The notes under the pieces are model-generated. The model did not search any database. It had not been told where the DNA came from and saw only the letters and a program-made list of their open reading frames with translations. A program made the position numbers and the translations under genes. 64,000 nt of DNA from Flagellimonas sp. S3867. Lineage in GTDB: Bacteria > Bacteroidota > Bacteroidia > Flavobacteriales > Flavobacteriaceae. Numbering within the stretch: the first letter of the stretch is position 1; each line of letters opens with the position of its first letter. Positions 47,201-54,088 of the stretch are shown one piece after another. Location of the stretch: the NCBI RefSeq assembly GCF_014698935.1, contig NZ_JACVMN010000002.1:682001-746000 (forward strand). The letters run 5' to 3'.

Positions 47201-50200
47201 TTGAACAATGTTAAGATCATAATTTGCTTCGCAATAACCGGCATTTCCGCTATTGTCCCTTACATAAACATCATAGTCGCCTGCGCCAGTAATGGTAACA
47301 GGGTTGGTTACTGCAAAATCACCAGGAACCGGAGCTACTCCATCAGCAACGATTGCATATATATAACTTCCATCGCCTCCTGCCGCAGTAATATTTACAT
47401 CGGTATCTGTTGCACATGCAGTAATATTTGGTGCGGATGCAATTACAGATAGTTCTGGGTTTATAGTTATGGAAGCAGTATCTGTACAGCTGTTCCCATC
47501 TCTAACATCAATAGTATATGATCCTGAAGTTAGGCCAGCGAATACGTTATTTGTTCCGAAAGCTCCTCCGTTAAGACTGTATTCAAAGTTTCCATCTCCA
47601 CCAGAAGTTATGTTTGCGGTCAGCGTTAAGCCAACGGCATCATCGTAACACGTATCGTTTGGCACAATGGCCAATACAGGCGGAATTGCTGCATTCAGTG
47701 TAAAGGCAGTATTGAGCACACAACCATTAGCGTCTGTTACGGAAGCGTTATAGGTTCCGGTTTGTATTAATCCGGTGAAGGCTCCGGTGCTATTTGTTCC
47801 AAAAGTTGTGGCATCTGGATTGGTCAAGGTGAATGAGTTACCTCCCCATCCTCCTGTCGAAGTAAGGATTACGCTTCCATCAGAAATACAGGTTGGCTGC
47901 GTTTCTGCGGCATTTAAGGTCAAGGCGGCGGCGGGAGCATTTACAGTAACATCGGCTGTGGCAGTACAATTGGTTAAATTATCAGTTACCACAATGGTGT
48001 AGGTTCCATCTGCCAATCCGGCTAATGGGATGGTAGCTCCTGTTTGGTTGCTGCCATTAAAATTAGCTGGTCCAGTTACCGCGTAATCGTAGTCTGTATT
48101 GAAGTCTGCAACTGCGAATGAAATTTCACCGTCAGTAGCGCCCAAACAAGAAATATTGCTTATCAATTGTCCAGAAACATTGATTTGAGAAACTGGATTT
48201 ATGGTGAAAGATTCATCATACGTACAGCCCTTATCATCAGTCACTCTAAAAGTATAGGTCCCTGGAGCCAGTCCATCAAAATCAGCTGAACCTCCTGTGG
48301 TTGAGGTTGCCGTAATTGGCGCAGGAGCAATTATTTCAAAGACAAAAGGAGTGTTTCCGTCTACTACTGTTGCAGTTACATCAGATGTCAAAGCAGGACA
48401 GTTTGGGGTTGTAGCAGCAAAGGTTAAGTCCGAAGGTGGATTTAACGGATCAAAGGTTATTCCGTTGGTAACAAAAGTACAGTTGTTAGCATCTCTTATG
48501 GTGATATTGTATGTTCCGTTGGTGAGATTTGAGAATGTCTCAGCACCAACTCCATTGAAGAAATTAACACCGTCAATACTATATTCGTAAGGGGCGGTAC
48601 CGCCAGCCACATTTTGGGCTTCAATAATACCATTTTGCAAACAGGTGTAGTCTTGAATTAGAACAGCATCACCGGATACTCCGCTAGTGGGCCCGCTAAT
48701 GGTATAATTTTCAAAGAAGTCACAAGAGGCACTTCCTTTTCTTTGGTTTAGACGCACCGTATAGCTTCCTTGAGGAAGGTTAGTAAACAAACCTGAAGTA
48801 TTGGAAGCAATTTCTAACCCAGTTGAGTCGTCTATAAGAAAAAACTCAACCTGATAACCATTGGTGCTTATTAAGTTAAAGGAAATGGTTCCATCTTCAA
48901 CACCAAAACAAGTTTCATCGGTTGCAGCCGTAGTATAATCTACAGATGGCTCAAAAAAGATGGTAACGGTATTCGAAAAGGCGTGGCAGTTGTTTCTGTC
49001 GACAACCACAAAGGTATAATCCCCGGGGTCCAGAATGTCAAATATCACACTAGTTTGGTATTCGCTAGCAGGAATATCGTTAACTGTTGGGTAGGAAGTA
49101 ACGGTTGTTCCTCCATCATCAACAAATGACCAAATGGCATAGGTGTGCGGAGTTTGTCCTCCGGTTGATTCCATTTGAATATTACCCTCTCTACAGGTGA
49201 TGTGTTGGGAGACCCGAGCATTAAGGTCTAGGTCAGTCAGATCATTTATGGTTACCTGCTCTGTGTATACGCAGCCATCATCGGTTGAAACATCAACATC
49301 ATAAACTCCGTCATTTAGGTTCTGGAAGGTGTAGTTGTTATCTATCGAAGGACCGAAGGTGTCTACTGTTGTGCCACCTTGTGATATTTCATAATAATAT
49401 TGTGGCTCTACGTTCAGAACAGAGATGGCTATCTCGCCCAAGCCATTACAATCTGTATCTGAAGGAACGACATCCACTTGAAAATCTCGGGTTAAAACCC
49501 CAATGTTATCCAGCACAAAAACACAACCGTCGGTTACGCCTTGCTGCCTCATTTCAACAGTATAAGCACCGTTGGTAGTGATGTCAAAACTTGGATTTGA
49601 GTTGTATCCCACTAAAACATTTCCAGTTCCCTGATCAATCAATCTGTACTCGTAATCCAATGGCATATTGGTAACTGTAATATTACCATCACTTGTACAA
49701 ATAATGTCTCTTGATGTATATTGTGGGTCTAATGGATTCTTAAAGATGTTGAAGTAAAAACGACTAAAACATCCATTCAAATAGTTGATTACAACGCGAT
49801 ATTGTCCAGCATCGGCAGCTAAAAAATCTCCTCCAGTTCCTACGGTGTTCCAAGTACAGGAATTATCGGTGTTGGCACAATCTTGGGTTGCAGCTGTACA
49901 ACTTGTTTCATCCAATTGCTCCCAAACAATGCTGGTTGCATCTGGAATATTTATTTGAACTAACTCGGTATCGTTCAAGCCACATAAAAAGATTTGAGGG
50001 AGTTCACTACCATCGTTAGGGCAGGTAACTATTTCTCCTTCTACCGTGTTCGATGTATCATTGATGAGTGCCGTAATCGGGTTGGATTGTGTTATCCCGA
50101 AAAGCTCAACGGTTATTATTTCTTGGAACCCTTTACATGGATCAGCTACAATTTTATCTACAATATAAATCCCAGTATCAGTTACCAATAAGGTACTTGG

Positions 50201-52012
50201 GTCAGTATCTGGGTCGCCATCATTTAAAACGGTATCGCCTGCGTCAATTACTGAGTTGCCATTATTATCCAAATACCAGATATAGGAATCGAAATTGTCA
50301 CCTGCATCTAATACTACATCATCCCCACAGAGCTGCACGGTTCTAGAAAAGTCACAGCTATCAAGGTCATCCAACAGAAAGTTGGTTGCTCCTGGGGTGG
50401 TGAAACCGCAATTATCGAAGTCAGAAACACTGGGGTCATCACTAATTTGATTCGCATTAATGCTTCCTTCATAGGTTGAATACGCCAAGTTTTGGATAAT
50501 ATCGGTACAAGCGTCAATAAAATCGAAACAGTTTTGTGCTACTTCCACTCGAATCCGGATTTCCGATACGGGATCTCCCTCTTCGACCAGATTATCTGGG
50601 ATGTTGAATACCACTTCACGAGTCGCTGGAGTATAGGTGTATGTAACGCCAGGAGGTAAAGTCATGACCGTCTCATCCAAGGTAACGTTTATGGGTAATA
50701 CGTCTCTAATAGTATAATTTACAGCATCATCGTTACCAGTATTTACAAAAGAGAGCACGTAGTCAAGCACTTGACCAAGATTAACACCCTGTCCTGTGAT
50801 ATCGTTACCTCCAATATCTTCTACTTTTTTTTCAAGAACTATGTCAGGTTCAATTATTTCCACACCGAATGTGACAAGGAAGGAGGCAAACCAATCCCCA
50901 CTTGTTCCCAATCGGAGCGTGGCACTTGTATCGCCGTTATCAATTATACTATTGCTTGGATTATTCAGATCAAAAACGTCAGAATCAAAACCAATTGCAT
51001 TGATACTGTTTACATTTCTGGTGGTAACGTTTGCACCATCTTCAGAGATTGTTGAATTGAAAAAGTTGTTGTTTGGGTTGGCAGAATCTGAGATATCTGT
51101 AAATGTTGAGCTACTATTGGAGACGATGCCGAAGGTATCTCCAGACAAGGAAGTCTCACCTTCCAATGTACTTACACCAAGTCTCGCATTAACGGGACCA
51201 ACAGGAATAGTATTAAATCCAGATACTGTAATATCTGCGGTACTGTTACCTGATTGCGTGGTGATTCCTTCATAACCATCAAAAACCGAAATATACTTTC
51301 CGGTCAAAGTTGGGTTCTCATAGATGACCACCAATGTCCATCCTGCGGCACCATACGTTGTGGCACCTCTTGTTCCTCTTACATTACCTACAAAATAATC
51401 CCCTGTTGGGTCGGCCAATGGGGTTAATAAGTTGGTTACATTCTTAAAGCAAACATAGGGGTCATTGGGTAGAATGTTATAACCGTCAACGATGATATCA
51501 TCTTCATCGCCAACAGGGTCTGCTGCCGTATCCGCTTGAATATCAACATAAGTTGCACTTCCTGGCACTCTAAATTTTATGGAGGTTACATCGTAGTGAT
51601 TTGAATCATCGGTATAACCACTTACATAACGACTTCTATGATCTCCGTCTCGTTCTACGTCGTAATTTCCTGCCCAATACAGTCCTGCCCAATAAATTTG
51701 GGAACAAGCCGGCAATGATAGTGTTGAACTACTGGAGTTAAATGTTGTAGGGTCAGAATCTATATCTACATACTCTACATGCAGGCTATTATTACTACCG
51801 TTTCCGTTATAGGGTGTATTTACATCATGCCCGTTGGACACGCTGTTCATCACACTATTGGATAGGAAGGTATAGTCTCCCTTAATATTTATATAGGTAT
51901 TGCCGTTGTCTGAAAGCCTCGCCGTAAATGGCACTTCCTGGGCCTGCCCCTTTAAGCCGATAAACCAAATGCCCAGTAGGCATGTGAGTATTTTAAGAAA
52001 GTGATTGGTCAT
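38267..52012 (-). CDS. sprB: Giant SprB-like surface adhesin, T9SS cargo
   Basis: 4,581 residues in one uninterrupted frame. Signal peptide to LKGQAQ (about residue 24). Residues 25-390 are a secreted beta domain (SQIYWAGLYWAG, AAGWTLVVIYENP); 390-530 a DUF11-like stalk module (LEKKVEDIGGNDITG...VLDYVLSFVNTGNDDAVNYTIRD); about 530-760 a Cys-containing linker; about 760-4480 SprB-type repeats; the last 85 residues are a type B T9SS sorting domain (FFTPDGDGLNDTWLPDNL, IFDRYGREL, GWDGIYNN, GDYWYVIKL). It should be exported by T9SS and carried on the surface as a gliding adhesin with SprF-like help. Smaller than F. johnsoniae SprB but of the same build. Ligand unknown. Confidence 0.92.
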   Translation of the reverse strand: MTNHFLKILTCLLGIWFIGLKGQAQEVPFTARLSDNGNTYINIKGDYTFLSNSVMNSVSNGHDVNTPYNGNGSNNSLHVEYVDIDSDPTTFNSSSSTLSLPACSQIYWAGLYWAGNYDVERDGDHRSRYVSGYTDDSNHYDVTSIKFRVPGSATYVDIQADTAADPVGDEDDIIVDGYNILPNDPYVCFKNVTNLLTPLADPTGDYFVGNVRGTRGATTYGAAGWTLVVIYENPTLTGKYISVFDGYEGITTQSGNSTADITVSGFNTIPVGPVNARLGVSTLEGETSLSGDTFGIVSNSSSTFTDISDSANPNNNFFNSTISEDGANVTTRNVNSINAIGFDSDVFDLNNPSNSIIDNGDTSATLRLGTSGDWFASFLVTFGVEIIEPDIVLEKKVEDIGGNDITGQGVNLGQVLDYVLSFVNTGNDDAVNYTIRDVLPINVTLDETVMTLPPGVTYTYTPATREVVFNIPDNLVEEGDPVSEIRIRVEVAQNCFDFIDACTDIIQNLAYSTYEGSINANQISDDPSVSDFDNCGFTTPGATNFLLDDLDSCDFSRTVQLCGDDVVLDAGDNFDSYIWYLDNNGNSVIDAGDTVLNDGDPDTDPSTLLVTDTGIYIVDKIVADPCKGFQEIITVELFGITQSNPITALINDTSNTVEGEIVTCPNDGSELPQIFLCGLNDTELVQINIPDATSIVWEQLDETSCTAATQDCANTDNSCTWNTVGTGGDFLAADAGQYRVVINYLNGCFSRFYFNIFKNPLDPQYTSRDIICTSDGNITVTNMPLDYEYRLIDQGTGNVLVGYNSNPSFDITTNGAYTVEMRQQGVTDGCVFVLDNIGVLTRDFQVDVVPSDTDCNGLGEIAISVLNVEPQYYYEISQGGTTVDTFGPSIDNNYTFQNLNDGVYDVDVSTDDGCVYTEQVTINDLTDLDLNARVSQHITCREGNIQMESTGGQTPHTYAIWSFVDDGGTTVTSYPTVNDIPASEYQTSVIFDILDPGDYTFVVVDRNNCHAFSNTVTIFFEPSVDYTTAATDETCFGVEDGTISFNLISTNGYQVEFFLIDDSTGLEIASNTSGLFTNLPQGSYTVRLNQRKGSASCDFFENYTISGPTSGVSGDAVLIQDYTCLQNGIIEAQNVAGGTAPYEYSIDGVNFFNGVGAETFSNLTNGTYNITIRDANNCTFVTNGITFDPLNPPSDLTFAATTPNCPALTSDVTATVVDGNTPFVFEIIAPAPITATSTTGGSADFDGLAPGTYTFRVTDDKGCTYDESFTINPVSQINVSGQLISNISCLGATDGEISFAVADFNTDYDYAVTGPANFNGSNQTGATIPLAGLADGTYTIVVTDNLTNCTATADVTVNAPAAALTLNAAETQPTCISDGSVILTSTGGWGGNSFTLTNPDATTFGTNSTGAFTGLIQTGTYNASVTDANGCVLNTAFTLNAAIPPVLAIVPNDTCYDDAVGLTLTANITSGGDGNFEYSLNGGAFGTNNVFAGLTSGSYTIDVRDGNSCTDTASITINPELSVIASAPNITACATDTDVNITAAGGDGSYIYAIVADGVAPVPGDFAVTNPVTITGAGDYDVYVRDNSGNAGYCEANYDLNIVQDAPLAITSGFTPVSCFGGSDGTITLSASGGEAPYLFSIDNGTNYQVSGSFVNLPAGTYNIRVQDANNCEETDTVTVTQPNQLAAEAQQTQDYTCLQLGQITVGGVTPTSGGSGDYQYSINGGPWTASTTGGTTFIDLTDGTYSIQVRDANEIGCTLTLPDVIIAPLPTEPTLSTSVAYNCDGTGNITVLPNDPTYTYSLNGGAAQASNIFNNVAVGTHTIEVDYGSDCVTQTTVTVTSGNAFGSSITSFSDISCNAGTDGSITFEVDNFDAINGFEYQVNGGGFSAPQTASPVTLPGLAAGNYTIEVRDVLDNTCSVTLNQTLSEPNALVASASITSVMTCTNGGATITSSATDGTPAYEYQLEDGVGGIIAGFDYATNGNNTIFSGLAAGDYIVRVRDSNLCEDPIDTALTIVSPTPITFTSTPTACYSGNNDGAIAVNVTAGNGDYQFSLDGGPWITPSPATATTHTFSGLTAGNYTINVRDGFGCAGTLQNLTITDALVATVDVVDISTCADGTITVTASGGVPNLEYAFVPTTTSPTGLFSTTNTFAVTAGNDGDYDVYVRDNSATAPFCEYVETVTVNPATPLTVTNTPTDPLCHDGTGSILVDITSGITPYTIQIVDLDNGGASNQTDTNVLVTNRTYYNLMPGDYTINVTDATGCTVSETPINIANPDELTATILGVTPATCTGNPNDFGFEFTAYPGTLGTIEFSADGGTTWPGDNSVPGTTDRFTGYASGNIVNPSMRTVDGLGNTVCQTDLPPFIIPYPLDDLDITILPIVVNCNELQVTVRGQNGTAPYEYSYSDDPANFNPATATWTAPLALGVTHTFVGLVPGRTYTFYVRDFAGCVRESSVNVNDIIAVPLEITSAITPSCDGASNGSITYTVTDNQAPFGTEFRWEVFDMSTGLPVSVANSGGNVPYTSPQNVTVNSLAAGNYFIEVVEVDGGVDSCVGATENELLDELDPLTGTPVALQNISCDTPGLIQVQSPFGGGGTYTYTVTGPVPFVTITSTSDNPIEIPANSPAGNYHVTMEDQYGCSSPLGNVALTLTPNPTIDAIAVDNCSDPSTVTVTASSGAAQIFYSLDGGTTYLDNGGVFNNISAGTYNVAILDSNGCSDTSTITVHPILQATATLTKLLDCSVSPDAEITIDILAGSGDNLGFAGSYDYEIADGTGTVVARTVLPSDPFVFSTTTPEDYTITVYDNNTAGPECSRVFNITVDPALIPAFSVTSNTDVTCNGDNDGTIDVSATDNGIGPYTFEIISGPGSSAIFPIAPSSNNATTALFTGLEGTAAGITYTIEVTAANGCTSTQTQTITQPDILANVNTSVVEFGCVVGNNMDNASITVDTASITGGSGVYTTYEFINDQGTVPTGDDIVVQSGPNNVYIETNTAGGSYIINVYDSNGCVGTTTDTIAPFDELLSISTAIDAVATCVSGEDITITATGSITNSTITPANYEFRLLPAGVFQVSGSFTGLAVGAHNFEIRNTVTGCIITASHVVADPEVLDLTIVSTTNIICFGDTNGAVVLDLVDAGSISYPSAITYTLYYDVNNTPGNLADDTTTAGGDPDGSFAISGLAAGNYYIEVEDTNPPGSACTYSEAFTIAGPSVGISANTQVTAVTCALNDGIIEVINAAGGWGGYTFFVDLVANPAPTFPGSYQASPQFSGLAGGAGAGTDYQVWVADTNGCEFQLPDVNLVDPTPITATLQINQENCTALQGEIEVVGTTGGQNSNYTYQLIRGGSNVGSPQTNPVFSGLGAGSYEVLIADQWSCTTTVGPVVLLDEMVATATVVKPIDCTVDPGGHITITVNGGSANLTYDVLFPDAVTAANNTTGVFTGLTQPGTYTFTVTDGDTVTPCIVVVTQDLDDKVDPVITNVIADPVNCFGGADGSLSVELDAVTAVNPVYTYELYEISNLAVPYRPAQTSPIFDNLPAGDYRARVISSRSCDNFFDQTVTEPVALTVSASATPFVCNPNNTVNTSTITVTATDGTGPYLYSIDNINFQTSNTFAIPDTGVAQNITVYVTDSNSCAETDAVVIQPINTFTAAVTQNTAITCANPEEVLITVTDNGNPGNTYTFELLPIGNPNGSITGTPTNVTATADLTAPGSYTFRITDNTTGCYVDTAPYDIAPYDVIDVVATPTAPAICFGDANGALEINITGYAGTYDYQVFDSSNNPVGPLVNTDTSVNPRPIVGLSGGNYYVRVTQTANPLCVEDSNIITIASPDMALTATPVEVANVSCTNNLGEIEVSPTGGFAPYDIQLTNTTTGQIYNTNNVVSFVFQGLSAGTFDVQITDDAGCTINEPIVLVQPLPITAGISATPTSLVCYGDTNATVSAINVLNGQGVYQYQLNVYDSAGAVITFTSGAQTSPDFNNLGAGIYSITVSDGWGCDVETTQVTISEPVEVQANLIQLTQLTCTANAQIELSATGGTGPYEYSTDGVAYAPMSGGNTHVFAVPAGPYQYYVRDAFGCDALISNQVTVDPIVPLDVIIDDSAAIINCTGEASATIYAEAIGGLGNYTYELFTDPGLTTSVAGPQNDGEFNGLIAGSYYVQVISMDCQVVSSAIDIIDPVPLQIDRQESTDVTCAGLDDGTIAVEVSGGTGEILYAITPNLNQFDTVNTFTGLAPGIYDVIAQDRNGCFETFQFDIQQPAPIQAQAINILHEVCFGSADGSFELDITGGTAPYSSALNSNADTDFVQGQILFQNLPAGTHVAFIRDDQGCETNVIVEINPGVNLTATVTPVYECDGDLPTNRLDIVFEDQTVVPDVLYGLDTTDPALMQLTSDFTNIAPGDHSLTILHSNGCANTIDFNIIGFEPLTLVLENSNINEITANITGGLEDYTIFFGDDNNGTDNTYIINRTDTYVVRVIDQNGCEVTAEIFMEFIDIEIPPFFTPDGDGLNDTWLPDNLEAFPNALMIIFDRYGRELYRMGYGDAGWDGIYNNSELPTGDYWYVIKLRGENDDREMVGHFTLYRQ
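38530..49730 (-). repeat. SprB-type protein repeat array inside the adhesin gene
   Basis: About 11 kb coding for tandem beta-sandwich-like units of roughly 70-90 residues. Landmarks: C-F-G-x-x-D-G-x-I at unit starts (about 15 copies with variations), GGxxPYxYS in the middle, F-x-x-L-x-x-G-x-Y and VxDxxGC at the end. DNA copies are diverged; no near-identical blocks were seen. Confidence 0.85.
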
Positions 52013-52013
52013 T

Positions 52014-54083
52014 TTAACTATTGGAGTTTGGTTTTACCCGCATGATCCACATTTCGTCGTCATACGAAGCATTAAGTTTGGAATAGTATGAGGTTAGTGC
52101 ATTGTTCCAGGTTTGGTGTTTTTTCAAATACACATACCTGTAGTTATTTTCTGGATTTATAAAATAGCTGGCATTCAAGCCTTTGGCATTTAGGTCTTTT
52201 ACAAACCGTCGTGCGTTGGATGCGCTCTTAAAAACATTGGCTATGATGTAAAAGCCAGAACCTAATCCGTTTATTTTATAGGTGGAATAAGAAACCTGTG
52301 ATAGATTTCCTTTGTTTGGATTAACATTTTTATGAAGAACATTGTCATCATATTTGGAATTGGTCTTGTTTTTCACGGCAACTAATCGGGGACTACCCGA
52401 GCCCGAGTCCACTCCGTTTACATTCATGACCCAAGCATCGCCACTGTATGAACCATCAAGTTTAGAGTGATAAGCGTTTATTGCCTCTTTTTTGTTTTGA
52501 TAGCCTTTTAAATAGACGTAGTTGAGTCCGTTCTTTGGGTTAATAAAGAAACCACCCTGAATGCCCTTAGCTTGCAATTTGTCCAAAAAAGCGGTTGCAT
52601 TGCCTGGATTTTTAAATACGTTGGCAATTAGATAATGACCACTTTCAACATTTGGAATGGCATATGATCTAAACCTTCTCTTTGAATTTCTTTTAAGTTT
52701 CCGTGTAGTCTTATCTCGTCTAACAGAAGAAGTTTTGGTAACCGCGTTGTTATTGTTATCCAAACGAATAACTTTTTTAGCCGCCGTAGTGTTGGACAAC
52801 CCATGATTGGCCAAGGGTTGGGATGGACGCTTTGGGATAATATCTACACTATCCGCATTGGCGAAATACATTTCTTTAGCTTTTTCTTCAAGCTGTGGCA
52901 TTTCGCCCCTTGTTTCACGACGCACCATTTTCATTACGGTCTCAAAACGCCTTTCAAGGTCACGCTTGCGAGTGCTCTCAATGGAATCTTGACGTAATAG
53001 AAGTTCGTCAAGGATGGCATCATTTTCGGCCAACTTATCTTTCAGTTGTTGAATTTCAAGGTCTTTTTCAGAAAGGGTAAGCGTTTCTTGGGGAATGGAG
53101 TCGGATTGAACCAAATCTTCATAGTCGTCTTCCAATAACACACGATCTTCCGTTAGGTTTGGCGTGAAAGAATAAGCCAAAGAAACTTCATGGCTCAATC
53201 CAAAGTTTTCAAAATTGTTGCTCAATCCTTTTTCAACGGTATACCCAATCGATAGGCTTTTGTTAAGGTTAAATCCTAATCCGGCTGAAGCACCGTAAAA
53301 ATCATCATAACCAGCCTGTAACCATCCAAGTTTTGGAAGGTCTAAAATTAGATTACCCCCAAGAGTGATGTCTTCTTCGCCTGTTTTTCGAACACGCGCC
53401 AAAGGCATTAACCTAGCTTCCTCTAAAAGGCCCGCACCATCTTTAAACTGATGGGTATATTGTAAATGGCCAGAGTATGTTTTCTCCGTAAAATCGGTTA
53501 CGGATTCACTTGTTTTTAGATTATAATCGAATAGATTTTCGGCAAATCCTCCAATGTCAAAATTCCCAAAGGAAAGATTGAAACCTGGTTGAAAAGTTAC
53601 TAGCGAACTACTTTCCAAAGTATTGAGAAAAGGATCTATATCAACCGCATTTGCCCTATTTTGATTGAAGGCACTTTGATAGTATGAAAAATTGGCCCCA
53701 AAGGTGAAATTACTTTTTGGACTTAATCGTACGCCATAAGCATAGTTTGCATGCACTCCAAAGTTATTGAAAAGGCCTTCACGGTTTGTAAAAAGACTTA
53801 AACCTACTCCACTGCGATCCCCTATTCTACCACTATAACTTAGAAAATAGACTTGGTTGTTATCGTCAAAAGATACTGATTGGTTTCTATGAAAGAGATT
53901 AATATATGACTTGTCCTCTCTAACCGTGGAAAATGTTGGGTTTATCAAAAACCTATTGAATTTCAAAAGGTTTTGTGATGGTACATTATAGGCCACAAAA
54001 GGATTCTCTTCCTGGCCCTTTACCCCGGTAAAGGCAAGCAATAGGATAATCAGTAGTAAGAGTTGAGGTTTGTTTGTTTGCAT
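52014..54083 (-). CDS. PorP/SprF-type barrel fused to coiled coil and two SPOR-like domains
   Basis: 689 residues. Signal peptide to GVKGQEE (about residue 24). Residues 30-310 are a PorP/SprF-type membrane barrel (VAYNVPSQNLLKFNRFLINPTFS, then strands to LAYSF). Residues about 330-420 form a charged coiled coil. Two similar modules follow (about 490-565 and 610-685), each GHYLIANVFKNPGNATAFLDKLQAKG or GFYIIANVFKSASNARRFVKDLNAKG, then a VYLKxxQ strand and an A(S/T)YY/HSKL helix, the SPOR fold that binds denuded peptidoglycan. It sits one base before sprB and matches sprD by position. It could link the outer-membrane SprB apparatus to the cell wall. Symbol not given because identity with SprD is by position only. 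Confidence 0.85.
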   Translation of the reverse strand: MQTNKPQLLLLIILLLAFTGVKGQEENPFVAYNVPSQNLLKFNRFLINPTFSTVREDKSYINLFHRNQSVSFDDNNQVYFLSYSGRIGDRSGVGLSLFTNREGLFNNFGVHANYAYGVRLSPKSNFTFGANFSYYQSAFNQNRANAVDIDPFLNTLESSSLVTFQPGFNLSFGNFDIGGFAENLFDYNLKTSESVTDFTEKTYSGHLQYTHQFKDGAGLLEEARLMPLARVRKTGEEDITLGGNLILDLPKLGWLQAGYDDFYGASAGLGFNLNKSLSIGYTVEKGLSNNFENFGLSHEVSLAYSFTPNLTEDRVLLEDDYEDLVQSDSIPQETLTLSEKDLEIQQLKDKLAENDAILDELLLRQDSIESTRKRDLERRFETVMKMVRRETRGEMPQLEEKAKEMYFANADSVDIIPKRPSQPLANHGLSNTTAAKKVIRLDNNNNAVTKTSSVRRDKTTRKLKRNSKRRFRSYAIPNVESGHYLIANVFKNPGNATAFLDKLQAKGIQGGFFINPKNGLNYVYLKGYQNKKEAINAYHSKLDGSYSGDAWVMNVNGVDSGSGSPRLVAVKNKTNSKYDDNVLHKNVNPNKGNLSQVSYSTYKINGLGSGFYIIANVFKSASNARRFVKDLNAKGLNASYFINPENNYRYVYLKKHQTWNNALTSYYSKLNASYDDEMWIMRVKPNSNS

Positions 54084-54088
54084 TATGC

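Noticed and set aside
38530..49730. Regular repeats resembling a CRISPR array or DNA satellite
   Set aside because: They are diverged coding repeats of one protein with repeat length of 200 bases or more, no identical direct repeats and no cas genes.
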